Source: Mycobacterium sp. E787 (lineage in GTDB: Bacteria > Actinomycetota > Actinomycetes > Mycobacteriales > Mycobacteriaceae). From it: 64,000 nucleotides of DNA. Both the position numbers and the translations under genes were made by a program. The notes under the pieces are model-generated. The model was given only the letters and a program-made list of their open reading frames with translations. It ran no database searches and was not told the origin of the DNA. The stretch is from NCBI RefSeq assembly GCF_001668725.1, contig NZ_LZKL01000042.1:1-64000 (forward strand), in the 5' to 3' direction. This document shows positions 39,016-48,069 of the stretch, piece after piece (within the stretch, counting starts at the first letter, position 1; each line of letters begins with the position of its first letter).

Positions 39016-40308
39016 ATGCCCGCAGCAACCGCTGTCCACTTTTTCCTCGAATTGGCCGTCATTCTCGGAACCTGCCGTTTCGTTGGGCTGGCGGCGCAAC
39101 GCCTCGGACAGCCGCAGGTTGTCGGCGAAATGGTTGCCGGGGTACTCCTGGGGCCCTCACTGTTGGGACGGATAGCGCCCGGGGTGCAACACCAATTATT
39201 TCCGCCGGAACAAGCGAACACCGTGCTGTACACGGCAGCGCAAATTGGCTTGGTGCTCTACATGTTTCTGATCGGGCTCAACCTCGACATCAATCTCATC
39301 AAGCACCGCGCCGGCACCGCGGCCGCGGTCTCGGCGGCAGGCATCCTCACGCCACTCGCCCTGGGAGCGCTTATCGCCATGCCCCTTTCGGCGCACGGAA
39401 ATTACTTCGAAAAAGGCGTTCCACTCGTCCTGGCAATGATGTTTCTGGGGGCGTCGATCGCCACCACCGCGTTTCCTATGCTCGCCCGGATAATCTTCGA
39501 ACAACGCCTTTCCGGGACACCGTTGGGCACCCTCGCGTTGGTATGTGGTGCGACTGACGATGCACTCTCCTGGTGCATCCTCGCCGTGGTGCTCGCTATC
39601 CACCGCGGTAACCCGACAACGGCCACGACCGCGATAGTCGGCGGAATTCTCTATGCTCTGCTGCTCTTGACGGTTGGGCGGAAAGCCCTGGCGGGCCTGG
39701 GCGTCAGAACCCAGCGCCGGAACGCGATAACCGCACCGGTGTTGAGCACCGTTCTCATTCTGCTCATGCTCTGCGCATGGTTCACGGACACTATCGGGAT
39801 TTACGCGATATTCGGTGCCTTCATCCTCGGTGTCGCCATGCCCTCCGGTGCCTTCGCGCAAAAACTCACGGCCAGCCTCGAACCACTGGTCACCACGTTC
39901 TTGCTGCCGTTGTTCTTTGTCTACTCGGGGCTGAACACCCAGATCGGTCTGGTGAACAGCTCGACACTATGGGCGGTGACGGCGGGACTCCTCATAGCTT
40001 CGATCTCAGGAAAGGGGATCGCGTGCACGTTCGCCGCGTGGCTGAGAAAAGTGCCGTTCCGCGAATCCGTTGCGCTCGGCTCGTTGATGAATGCTCGCGG
40101 GTTGATTGAACTTATTCTTCTCAACATCGGTCTTCAGGCCGGCATCATCACTCCGACGCTCTTCAGCATCCTGGTCCTGGTTGCCATCGTCACCACGCTT
40201 ATGGCCACACCGATATTCGAATTCGTCTACGGGCGACACCGGGCGAACGACCCGCCCACTGATACCGGAGCCATGAAAGAGGTGCCAAGCCCGAGCGCTG
40301 CTGTGTAA
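39016..40308 (+). CDS. CPA2-family cation/proton antiporter
   Basis: 430 aa, about 12 membrane helices, of the KefB/NapA-like monovalent cation:proton antiporter-2 type. The paired acidic motif in the transport core is present (GATDDALSW). A VVGEMVAGVLLGPSLLG start block and the late NARGLIELILLNIG are typical. No C-terminal RCK/TrkA domain, so it is the short, ungated form. Antiporters like this occur in some polyketide clusters as self-protection or to supply the export gradient; here that is an inference from position. It is separated from the flavoprotein gene by 284 bp with its own promoter, so it may be regulated independently. Confidence 0.85.
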   Translation: MPAATAVHFFLELAVILGTCRFVGLAAQRLGQPQVVGEMVAGVLLGPSLLGRIAPGVQHQLFPPEQANTVLYTAAQIGLVLYMFLIGLNLDINLIKHRAGTAAAVSAAGILTPLALGALIAMPLSAHGNYFEKGVPLVLAMMFLGASIATTAFPMLARIIFEQRLSGTPLGTLALVCGATDDALSWCILAVVLAIHRGNPTTATTAIVGGILYALLLLTVGRKALAGLGVRTQRRNAITAPVLSTVLILLMLCAWFTDTIGIYAIFGAFILGVAMPSGAFAQKLTASLEPLVTTFLLPLFFVYSGLNTQIGLVNSSTLWAVTAGLLIASISGKGIACTFAAWLRKVPFRESVALGSLMNARGLIELILLNIGLQAGIITPTLFSILVLVAIVTTLMATPIFEFVYGRHRANDPPTDTGAMKEVPSPSAAV

Positions 40309-40517
40309 TGCCGCCGAGTCCGCAGTCGGCGCTGTGCAAGCACGGCGTCGATGCGTTCGCTGTTTCCCAACAATCAGAAGGGCAACCCGGTATCGCCCAC
40401 ACTCTCTGGCCACGAACGATGGAGATGCATTTGGACATCGAGAATTGTTGTCCCTTAACGTATCTGGCTTCGATCCGGCAAGTCGACCCTGCCGCTTAAA
40501 CTGTGTGCTTCGCCCGC

Positions 40518-40545
40518 TTGCCAGGCAGCCAGATTGGTGTAGATT
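40518..40545 (+). promoter_or_regulatory. sigma-A-like promoter for the halogenase-PKS-ABC operon
   Basis: TTGCCA (40518-40523) and TAGATT (40540-40545) with a 16-bp spacer form a good housekeeping-type promoter. An unusually AT-rich stretch follows (CTTAAATATTAATTAACTG, 40546-40564). The GGAGG at 40580-40584 then selects the GTG at 40593. The rest of the 284-bp gap after the antiporter stop shows no gene. Confidence 0.6.
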
Positions 40546-40592
40546 CTTAAATATTAATTAACTGAACCGAACGGCTTTCGGAGGTGGAACCT

Positions 40593-42359
40593 GTGGACGC
40601 GCGAGCGCAGCTGTCGCATTTGAGCTCGGAGGCGCGCCAGGCCTTGGCGCACAGGATCAAGACTCTGCTGGACGCCGATACGGCGGTCCCGGACCACGAT
40701 GTCACGATCATCGGCGGCGGCGTGGCGGGGTTGACTCTGGCGCTCGAGATTCGCGGCGCGCGGCCGCAGACACGAATACTGATCATCTGCCCGACCACTC
40801 ACCCGGTGTCCGAGATCACCCACACGGTAGGCGAGTCGACGGTCGAGGTCTCCGCCCATTACCTGCGGGACCGCCTTGGATTGGGCGACCATCTGCAGAC
40901 CTCACAGCTTCGCAAAATGGGGTTGCGAATGTTCTTCACACACGACCGGAACACCGACATTGCCCGACGGACGGAACTCGGCAGCTCCGCGTTCGTCCCT
41001 CAGGTGACCTACCAGATCGACCGCGGCAGATTAGAGAACGAGCTCAATCGGCGTTGCCTGACCGAAGGCATCGAAATCGCTTCCGGCCGAGCGGTGTCCG
41101 TCGAATTCGCCCCCGGGGGTCGCGCAACGAAGGTTACTTTCCAGAGCGGCGACACGGTCACGCACACGATGACTCGGTGGGTGGTCGACGCGTCGGGGCG
41201 AAACCGGACACTGGCCAGGATGCTGGGCCTGAGGCGCGTAAACGAGCACAACTGCAATGCCGTATGGCTCCGCGTCGGAATGGAAATAGATATCGGCAAG
41301 TGGAGCGATAACCCGAGTTGGCAGGCGCGGCTCGTCGAGGGCGACCGTGCGCTGTCCACGAATCATCTGATGGGGGAGGGGTACTGGGTGTGGCTGATAC
41401 GGCTCCCATCCGGATCGACCAGCGTCGGCATCGTCGCAGACCCAACCGTCCACGATTTCGGCGGGTTCAACACACTCGCGAAAGCACTTTCCTGGCTTCA
41501 CGCGCACGAGCCACAGTGTGCCGCGGTTCTGGCGGAAAATGAGCACCTCATCAAAGACTTCAGGGTCATGAGGAACTACAGCCACGGCGCCACGAAAGTC
41601 TATGATGGCCGCGACCGTTGGTGCCTCACCGGTGACTCCGGAATTTTCCTGGATCCTTTGTACTCATCGGGACTGGACCTGGTGGCGATTGGCAACGGCC
41701 TCATCACCGACATGATTGCCCGCGACCTCGACGGTGAGGACGTCGTCGCGCGGTCGGTAATCAACGACTCTCTGTTTCGATCCCTCACCGACATGTGGCT
41801 CGCCGTGTACTGCAACCAATACACGCTGATGGGCTCACCAGTTGTGATGTCGGCGAAAGTGATCTGGGACATCGCGTTCTATTGGGGCTTCGTGGGTTTC
41901 CTCTACAGGAACGGCGGGTTCGTCAGCGTGGCCGACGATCCTCAGCTGGTGCCTCACCTGGAAGGGCTCATCAAGCTCAGTAACCGCATGCAGAGATTCT
42001 TCCGAGAATGGGCCGCAGTCGAGAGCGCGCGTCCCTCGGCGCGGTTCGTCGATTTGTACTCGCCGCTGAATTTCATGGTGACGCTGCACACGGTGATGAT
42101 GGAGCAAGCCGCCGAGTTCATCGCCCGCTTCGACGCCAACGTCCGGCTGCTGAATCAGCTCGCGGGCCAGCTGGTCGAGACCGTCGTTTCGGAGAAAAGC
42201 GGTCGCTTCGCCGAAGACGACGTCATTCGGCAGGCGCAGGCCTGGCAACGGGACCCCTTCCTGCGGGAACTCCGATCCGTGTACCGCCGCGAACAGACAA
42301 CCAATCCGATCAGCCAAGATTGGATTCTCGGGATGGCTCCGGCACTCGAATTCAGTTGA
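40593..42359 (+). CDS. FAD-dependent halogenase-type flavoprotein
   Basis: 588 aa. A 33-residue charged helix precedes the FAD fold (VTIIGGGVAGLTLALEI). The halogenase-like TVGES motif follows, then a lysine at residue 108 (LRKMGLRMFF) where flavin halogenases keep their catalytic Lys. The second FAD motif is LTGDSGIFLDPLYSSGLDL. The diagnostic WxWxIP motif is nearly kept but ends in Arg (WVWLIR, residues 265-270). The C-terminal 180 residues are helical. The expected reaction is chlorination or bromination of a polyketide or carrier-bound substrate with FADH2 and O2. Hydroxylation remains possible because of the Pro-to-Arg change. GTG 40593 is used because of the GGAGG site. Confidence 0.75.
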   Translation: MDARAQLSHLSSEARQALAHRIKTLLDADTAVPDHDVTIIGGGVAGLTLALEIRGARPQTRILIICPTTHPVSEITHTVGESTVEVSAHYLRDRLGLGDHLQTSQLRKMGLRMFFTHDRNTDIARRTELGSSAFVPQVTYQIDRGRLENELNRRCLTEGIEIASGRAVSVEFAPGGRATKVTFQSGDTVTHTMTRWVVDASGRNRTLARMLGLRRVNEHNCNAVWLRVGMEIDIGKWSDNPSWQARLVEGDRALSTNHLMGEGYWVWLIRLPSGSTSVGIVADPTVHDFGGFNTLAKALSWLHAHEPQCAAVLAENEHLIKDFRVMRNYSHGATKVYDGRDRWCLTGDSGIFLDPLYSSGLDLVAIGNGLITDMIARDLDGEDVVARSVINDSLFRSLTDMWLAVYCNQYTLMGSPVVMSAKVIWDIAFYWGFVGFLYRNGGFVSVADDPQLVPHLEGLIKLSNRMQRFFREWAAVESARPSARFVDLYSPLNFMVTLHTVMMEQAAEFIARFDANVRLLNQLAGQLVETVVSEKSGRFAEDDVIRQAQAWQRDPFLRELRSVYRREQTTNPISQDWILGMAPALEFS

Positions 42360-42495
42360 CTTCACTCATGTTCCCGGCTCCCCGTCAAGCTGCTCGACGT
42401 CAACATCACGACTGTCGGCGCAGCCGATGGCCCCACGCTGATCGGCTGCGGGTGTCGGATCGGGATGATGTCGTGACACGTTTAGGGGCGAGAGG

Positions 42496-45400
42496 ATGAA
42501 CATGTCTTGTGACCACGGCACCCGCGAACCTCTGGCTATAGTCGGGATCGGATGTCACTTGCCCGGCGACGCCCACGACTCGGAAAGCTACTGGAACCTG
42601 CTGTGCAGTGGCACCGATGCCACCTGTCCGGTCCCCGAATCACGCTGGAATGCCGAAAAATACTACGATCCGAACCGGGAGAAAGTCGGCAAGATGGTGA
42701 CCCGCCGAGGCGGGTTTCTCAGCGAAATAGACCAATTCGACCCGCAGTTCTTCGGGATCTCCCCTCGAGAGGCGAACCTGCTCGATCCGCAGCAGCGCCT
42801 TCTGCTGCAGACCACGTGGGAGGCACTGGAAGACGGTGGAATACCCGCTGACAGTCTCGCCGGCACTGAGGTCGGGGTGTTCGTCGGTGGTTTCACCCTC
42901 GACTACCAACTGCTGCAAAATCAGGGGCGCACCAGCCGGTACCGATTCAAAACCCATTCCGCCACGGGAATGATGATGACGATGCTGGCGAACCGGATTT
43001 CGTTCGCCTTCGACTTCCGCGGACCGAGCATGACAATCGACACGGCATGCTCGAGCTCGCTCGTTGCGGTACACCTTGCGGCGCTGAGCATTTGGAACGA
43101 CGAGTGCGATCTCGCGCTTGCCGGCGGCGTCAACATCATGATCGGACCCAACACGGCGATCGCCGAATCGAAGAGCGGATTCCTCAGTCCGGAGGGGCGC
43201 TGCAAAGCGTTCGACGATTCCGCCGATGGTTATGCGCGGGGAGAGGGCGCCGCGGTCGTCGTCATCAAACCGCTCGAGCACGCACTCAACGATGGCGACG
43301 AAATCTACGCACAGATCCTGGGTACCGCGGTGTCCCAGGACGGCCGCACCGACGGTATCACCGTACCCAGGGCCCAGGCGCAACAAGCCGCAATCACAAC
43401 GGCCCTGCGCCGAGCGGGCGTTCGCCCCGACGAGGTCGGCTATGTCGAGGCGCACGGTACCGGAACCCCGGTCGGCGACCCGATCGAGGTCCAGGCCCTC
43501 GCCAACGCGCTCGGCGCGGGGCGGCCGACGAGCAATCCGCTACCGATCGGATCGGTCAAAACCAACATCGGACACCTCGAGGCGGGCGCAGGGGTAGCCG
43601 GATTGATCAAAGCGGCGTTGGTGGTCAAACACGGTCACATTCCGGCGAATCTGCATCTGAAGACCCCGAACCGCCGAATCTCGCTCAGCGACCTGAATAT
43701 TGAGATCCCCCGAACCGGTCGCCCGTTTCCCGACACGAAACGGCGTATAGCCGGGGTCAACTCCTTCGGCTTCGGGGGCACAAACGCCCACGTCGTGCTC
43801 GCTGAGCCTCCCGACCCGGTCGGCGGCGCCGCCGAGAACAATCCTCCGCCACCACCGTTGGCCGTGTTGCCGATCTCGGCGCGCAGCGAGGAAGCGTTGG
43901 TAGCTACGGCCGGCCAATTGGCCGAATACGTGAGCGCTCACCCCGGCCTCACGCTGCGGGATTTCGGCTACACACTCAGCCGGCGTCGCACTCACATGAA
44001 TTACCGGCGTGCCGTCGTCGCGGGCAGCATGGCCGAGGCGCGAGAACAACTACAGGCCCTCGCGGAAAGCGGGCGAAGCCCCGCGGGACGCACACCGCTG
44101 ACCTCGGCCAAGTTGGCGTTCGTCTTCGGCGGCATGGGCCCCCAGTGGTGGAAGATGTGCCGAGACCTACTTGAGGTCTATCCCGCTTTCACCGAAAGCA
44201 TCGTGCGGAGCGACCGCGAGCTCTCCCGTTACACCGGTTGGTGTTTGATCGACGAACTCCAAGCCGACGAAACCCGTTCTCGGATGGCCGAAACGGACGT
44301 CGCGCAGCCCGCCAACTTCGCCGTCCAAATAGCTCTGGCCGAGCAACTCAAGCAATTCGGCATCAAGCCCGACGCCGTCGTCGGTCACAGCGCCGGTGAA
44401 GTGGCTGCCCACTATCTCGCCGGCGTCCTCACCTTCGAGCAGGCGATCCGGGTGATCTATCACCGAAGCCGCCTCCAACAACGCACCAGCGGGCAGGGCC
44501 GCATGCTCGCGGTCGGCCTCGACGCCGAATCGCTCATGCAGGCCATCGACGACACAGCGCTCGCGAACATCGGGCGGCTGGTATCCATCGCCGCCGTCAA
44601 CAGCCCGGCGGCGGTAACCCTCGCAGGCGACAGCGCAGTCCTCGATGACATTGCACGCCAACTCGATGAGCGCAGAGTGTTCAATCAGTTCCTCAGCGTG
44701 AAGGTGCCGTACCACACCCACTACATGGACGCGGTCAAAGATGACCTCTGCACCTCCCTGGAAGGGCTGTCTTCGGCCGCGGCGAGGGTCCCGCTCTACT
44801 CCACCGTGACCGGCGAGCGGCTGGACCGATACGCCGCCGGCGCCGCCTACTGGTGGCAAAACACTCGCACCACAGTACTTTTCGAGCCAGCGATCCGCCA
44901 GATGCTCGACGAAGGATACACTCACTTCGTCGAACTCGGTCCACATCCCGTTCTGGCAACATCGATCGCGGAGGTCGCCGCGTCCCACCAGACGGACGTG
45001 GTCGTCCTGGCGACCCAGCGACGCCATCACGACGACGGTCGCACGCTGATGAACTGCGTCGGCGCGCTGCACTGTCACGGCCACCCGGTGGCGTGGGACG
45101 CGCTGTACCCCCGCCAGGGGGCGCGGTTGCTGAAGCTGCCTTCGTACCCGTGGCAATCCAAGCGGTACTGGAACGAGCCCCCGGAAGCCGTCGAGGAATT
45201 GCACTACAACCCGGTGCATCCGCTGCTGGGGCAGCCGGTGAGCGCCGTGCACCCGACCTGGGAGGTGGAATTGAGCGCTACCCGCGTTCCCTTCCTGGCC
45301 GATCACGAGGTGCAGGGAAGTGTCCTGCTACCCGGGGCGGTATACGTCGAAATGGCCCTGGCCGCAGCAGAACAAGCCTACGGGGCGGCGGACCACAGCG

Positions 45401-48069
45401 TTGACAACCTGACGCTGAAACGCGCCCTCATCCTTGACGACTCCTGCGACCCGTTGCTCAGGACCACGCTCGACCAGGACAGGGGCACAGTGGAATTCGC
45501 TGCGTTCACGGCAACTGCCGGCGGGGACCTGCGGTGGACGATAACAGCGACAGCGGAGCTCAACACGGTGTCCGGGTCGCCGCACCGCGTCGATCCCCCA
45601 GGGGGCGCCCAGGTGGTCACCATCGACGGCGACGAGTTCTACGCCCGCACCCGAGCCGTCGGTTTGGCATACGGTGGCGCGTTCCGCACCGTCACCGGCG
45701 TCACGGCCGGAGCTGGCTGGGCGACAGCCCGACTCGCCGTTCCCGCACCGCTCGCCGACCAACTCGAGGAATACCGATTCCACCCGGCCCTCATCGATGG
45801 TGCCTTCCAAACGCTGCTCGGCACACCTCTTTTCGGTTCCGAGGCAACGGAAAGCCCGTACCTTCCCGTTCGGATCCGGCGCAGCGTTGTCTACCGTCCG
45901 CCCGAAGCAAGCATGTCGGTTCACGTACGTGTCGTAACCGCCGGTCAAGACGAGATCGAAAGCGACATAACCATCACCGGCGACGACGGCGAGCCGCTCG
46001 CTGTCTTCCACGGCTTCACCGTGCAATCACTGAGCGCTTCATCGCGCATGTCGCCCGAACACGTCGACAAGGGTCTCCTCGAGATTCACTGGGTCGCGTC
46101 TTCCGGCGCCCAGTATGACCAGCGTGAGAACTCCACTGTGACAGACAGTTCATCGTGGCTGATCTTCACCGACGCCTCCGGCTTCGGGACGACGCTCGCC
46201 GCGCAGATGCACCGCAGCGGCCAGCGTGTCCACACGGTCGTGCATGAACCCGTCGAAACGCTTACACAAGTCGACGGGGGATACGCGCTCAACCCGCGGC
46301 ATCCCCGGCAACTACACCAACTGCTCGAAACTCACCTCGACCAAGAGGGCAACCTCGCCGGGATCATCAACTGCTGGCCCCTGGACATCCGCGCTCACCC
46401 CGATACCCACTCACTGCGCGGGCCCGCGGATGCAGACGCCGGCGAAAGCAGCGACCCTACCGGGCTTTTCGCAATACTCCACCTCGTCAAGGCCTTGGCG
46501 GACCACGACACCGTTCGGCCGCGCCTCTATCTGATAACCGCCAACGCGCAACCGGCACTTCCGAGCGATGCGCTTGCGGTTGAGCAATCGACGATTTGGG
46601 GGCTGGGTCGAGTCGTCGGCCATCAGGAACTCGTCAAACACTGGGGCGGACTGATCGACATCGACAGAGCCGACGACCCCGTTCAGAGTGCTGCGCATGT
46701 CTGCGAACACATCCTCAGGGATGACCCCGAGGATCAGATCGCCATCCGCGGCAGCACGACGTTCGTTCCGCGTCTTCGCCCGAGCAGCAGCCTGACGCAA
46801 CCCTTTCCCACCAAACTCACCCCCGATGCGACCTACGTGATCACAGGCGGTACCGGAGCGCTGGGCCGCGTCGTCGCGGCATACCTTGCCGAGCGTGGGG
46901 CACGGCACATCGCCCTGCTGTGCCGAAGCGAGATCCCGCCGAGAAGCCGCTGGGCGCTGATCCCGCACGACGACGCTCACCGCGCAACGATCGACACAGT
47001 TCGAAAAGTCGAACGTCTCGGTGTTCGAGTCACGATCGCCACCGTCGATGTCACCGACGTCGAGCAGGTGAACACCTGGTTGAGCGATCACATCCGAGAA
47101 GGGGGGCCACCGGTCCGGGGCATCCTCCACGCCGCAGGTTCTGTTCACGACCAACTCCTCGTCAACATGACCGAAGCCGACTTCACCGAAGTGATGGCCC
47201 CCAAGATCAGCGGTACCCGCGCGCTCCACAACGCGTTCCTGGGGCAGGATCTCGAATTCTTCGTCATGTTCGGATCGGCAGGGTCGGTCATCGCCTCGCC
47301 CGGTCAAGGCAACTATGCCGCCGCCAACGCGTTCCTCGACGCCTTTGCGCACTACCGGCGCGCCGAGGGGCTCCCGGCCCTCACCATCGGATGGGGCCCC
47401 TGGTCGGTCGGCATGGTGGAAGAGCTCGAGCTCGAGAAAATCTACGCACAGCGAGGGATTGAGCTCATCACGCCCGCGTCGGGCACCCAGATCCTCGATC
47501 GGCTCATCAACCAAAAGGTGCCGAACGTCATCGCTCTCAGCGCGGACTGGACGCGGGTCCGCCGCGGGCTCGGCGGGCAGTTGCCGCGGATGTTCTCCGA
47601 GCTGGGAACAGCCGAAACGCCCACTGGCGCCATAGATTCGGAATCGCCCCTCCTCGAGTTGCTCTCGGCATGCCCGGAGGCTGACAGGCTCGGCGTGGTC
47701 GCACGCCAGGTTCGCCAAGTCGTCTCCGCCGTCTTCGATCTCGCCGTCACCGAGATCGGATCCGACGACGCCCTCGACGACCTCGGCCTGGACTCGATGA
47801 TGGCGATGGATTTCAGGGCCAGGATCAACGCGCTGTTCGCCATCGATCTGCCCGTGCTGGAACTGCTCAAGGGCGTCAGCGTCAATTCAGTGGCCGGTCG
47901 CATACTCGCTGAGCTCCAACCGGCCGGTGCGGATGCGCCGCCTGCGATCGCCCAACAGCGACCAGAGCCGACGCCGGCCGACGACGTCGACCGACTGATC
48001 GAACAGTTATCGGATGCCGACCTCCGAGCAGTGCTGGCCGAGCTCGAAATGCCCGAGCAGGGGCGATGA
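42496..48069 (+). CDS. single-module type I polyketide synthase (KS-AT-DH-KR-ACP)
   Basis: 1857 aa. KS about 10-435 with Cys185 (DTACSSS), His320 (EAHGTGTP) and His360 (NIGHLEAG). AT about 555-850 with Ser632 (GHSAGE) and PYHTH at 738-742, neither the usual malonyl HAFH nor methylmalonyl YASH. DH about 905-1195 with His937 (DHEVQGSVLLP) and Asp1101 (HPALIDGAFQ). KR about 1200-1640 with GGTGALG at 1451, Ser1594 and Tyr1607. ACP with Ser1767 (LGLDSMMAMD). All catalytic residues look intact. No ER, methyltransferase or thioesterase, so chains would be unsaturated and released by something else. The C-terminal tail IEQLSDADLRAVLAELE looks like a short docking helix. ATG 42496 or 42502 may be the start. 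Confidence 0.92.
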   Translation: MNMSCDHGTREPLAIVGIGCHLPGDAHDSESYWNLLCSGTDATCPVPESRWNAEKYYDPNREKVGKMVTRRGGFLSEIDQFDPQFFGISPREANLLDPQQRLLLQTTWEALEDGGIPADSLAGTEVGVFVGGFTLDYQLLQNQGRTSRYRFKTHSATGMMMTMLANRISFAFDFRGPSMTIDTACSSSLVAVHLAALSIWNDECDLALAGGVNIMIGPNTAIAESKSGFLSPEGRCKAFDDSADGYARGEGAAVVVIKPLEHALNDGDEIYAQILGTAVSQDGRTDGITVPRAQAQQAAITTALRRAGVRPDEVGYVEAHGTGTPVGDPIEVQALANALGAGRPTSNPLPIGSVKTNIGHLEAGAGVAGLIKAALVVKHGHIPANLHLKTPNRRISLSDLNIEIPRTGRPFPDTKRRIAGVNSFGFGGTNAHVVLAEPPDPVGGAAENNPPPPPLAVLPISARSEEALVATAGQLAEYVSAHPGLTLRDFGYTLSRRRTHMNYRRAVVAGSMAEAREQLQALAESGRSPAGRTPLTSAKLAFVFGGMGPQWWKMCRDLLEVYPAFTESIVRSDRELSRYTGWCLIDELQADETRSRMAETDVAQPANFAVQIALAEQLKQFGIKPDAVVGHSAGEVAAHYLAGVLTFEQAIRVIYHRSRLQQRTSGQGRMLAVGLDAESLMQAIDDTALANIGRLVSIAAVNSPAAVTLAGDSAVLDDIARQLDERRVFNQFLSVKVPYHTHYMDAVKDDLCTSLEGLSSAAARVPLYSTVTGERLDRYAAGAAYWWQNTRTTVLFEPAIRQMLDEGYTHFVELGPHPVLATSIAEVAASHQTDVVVLATQRRHHDDGRTLMNCVGALHCHGHPVAWDALYPRQGARLLKLPSYPWQSKRYWNEPPEAVEELHYNPVHPLLGQPVSAVHPTWEVELSATRVPFLADHEVQGSVLLPGAVYVEMALAAAEQAYGAADHSVDNLTLKRALILDDSCDPLLRTTLDQDRGTVEFAAFTATAGGDLRWTITATAELNTVSGSPHRVDPPGGAQVVTIDGDEFYARTRAVGLAYGGAFRTVTGVTAGAGWATARLAVPAPLADQLEEYRFHPALIDGAFQTLLGTPLFGSEATESPYLPVRIRRSVVYRPPEASMSVHVRVVTAGQDEIESDITITGDDGEPLAVFHGFTVQSLSASSRMSPEHVDKGLLEIHWVASSGAQYDQRENSTVTDSSSWLIFTDASGFGTTLAAQMHRSGQRVHTVVHEPVETLTQVDGGYALNPRHPRQLHQLLETHLDQEGNLAGIINCWPLDIRAHPDTHSLRGPADADAGESSDPTGLFAILHLVKALADHDTVRPRLYLITANAQPALPSDALAVEQSTIWGLGRVVGHQELVKHWGGLIDIDRADDPVQSAAHVCEHILRDDPEDQIAIRGSTTFVPRLRPSSSLTQPFPTKLTPDATYVITGGTGALGRVVAAYLAERGARHIALLCRSEIPPRSRWALIPHDDAHRATIDTVRKVERLGVRVTIATVDVTDVEQVNTWLSDHIREGGPPVRGILHAAGSVHDQLLVNMTEADFTEVMAPKISGTRALHNAFLGQDLEFFVMFGSAGSVIASPGQGNYAAANAFLDAFAHYRRAEGLPALTIGWGPWSVGMVEELELEKIYAQRGIELITPASGTQILDRLINQKVPNVIALSADWTRVRRGLGGQLPRMFSELGTAETPTGAIDSESPLLELLSACPEADRLGVVARQVRQVVSAVFDLAVTEIGSDDALDDLGLDSMMAMDFRARINALFAIDLPVLELLKGVSVNSVAGRILAELQPAGADAPPAIAQQRPEPTPADDVDRLIEQLSDADLRAVLAELEMPEQGR

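Noticed and set aside
38646..39557. Long forward open frame running from the fadE34 end into the antiporter gene
   Set aside because: Composition is Arg/Pro-rich and random-like, no family motif, and it overlaps the clear antiporter frame; a GC-driven artefact.
42496..48069. PKS as a mycocerosic/Pks2-like lipid synthase
   Set aside because: It lacks the enoyl reductase required to make saturated methyl-branched chains and its KS signature differs.
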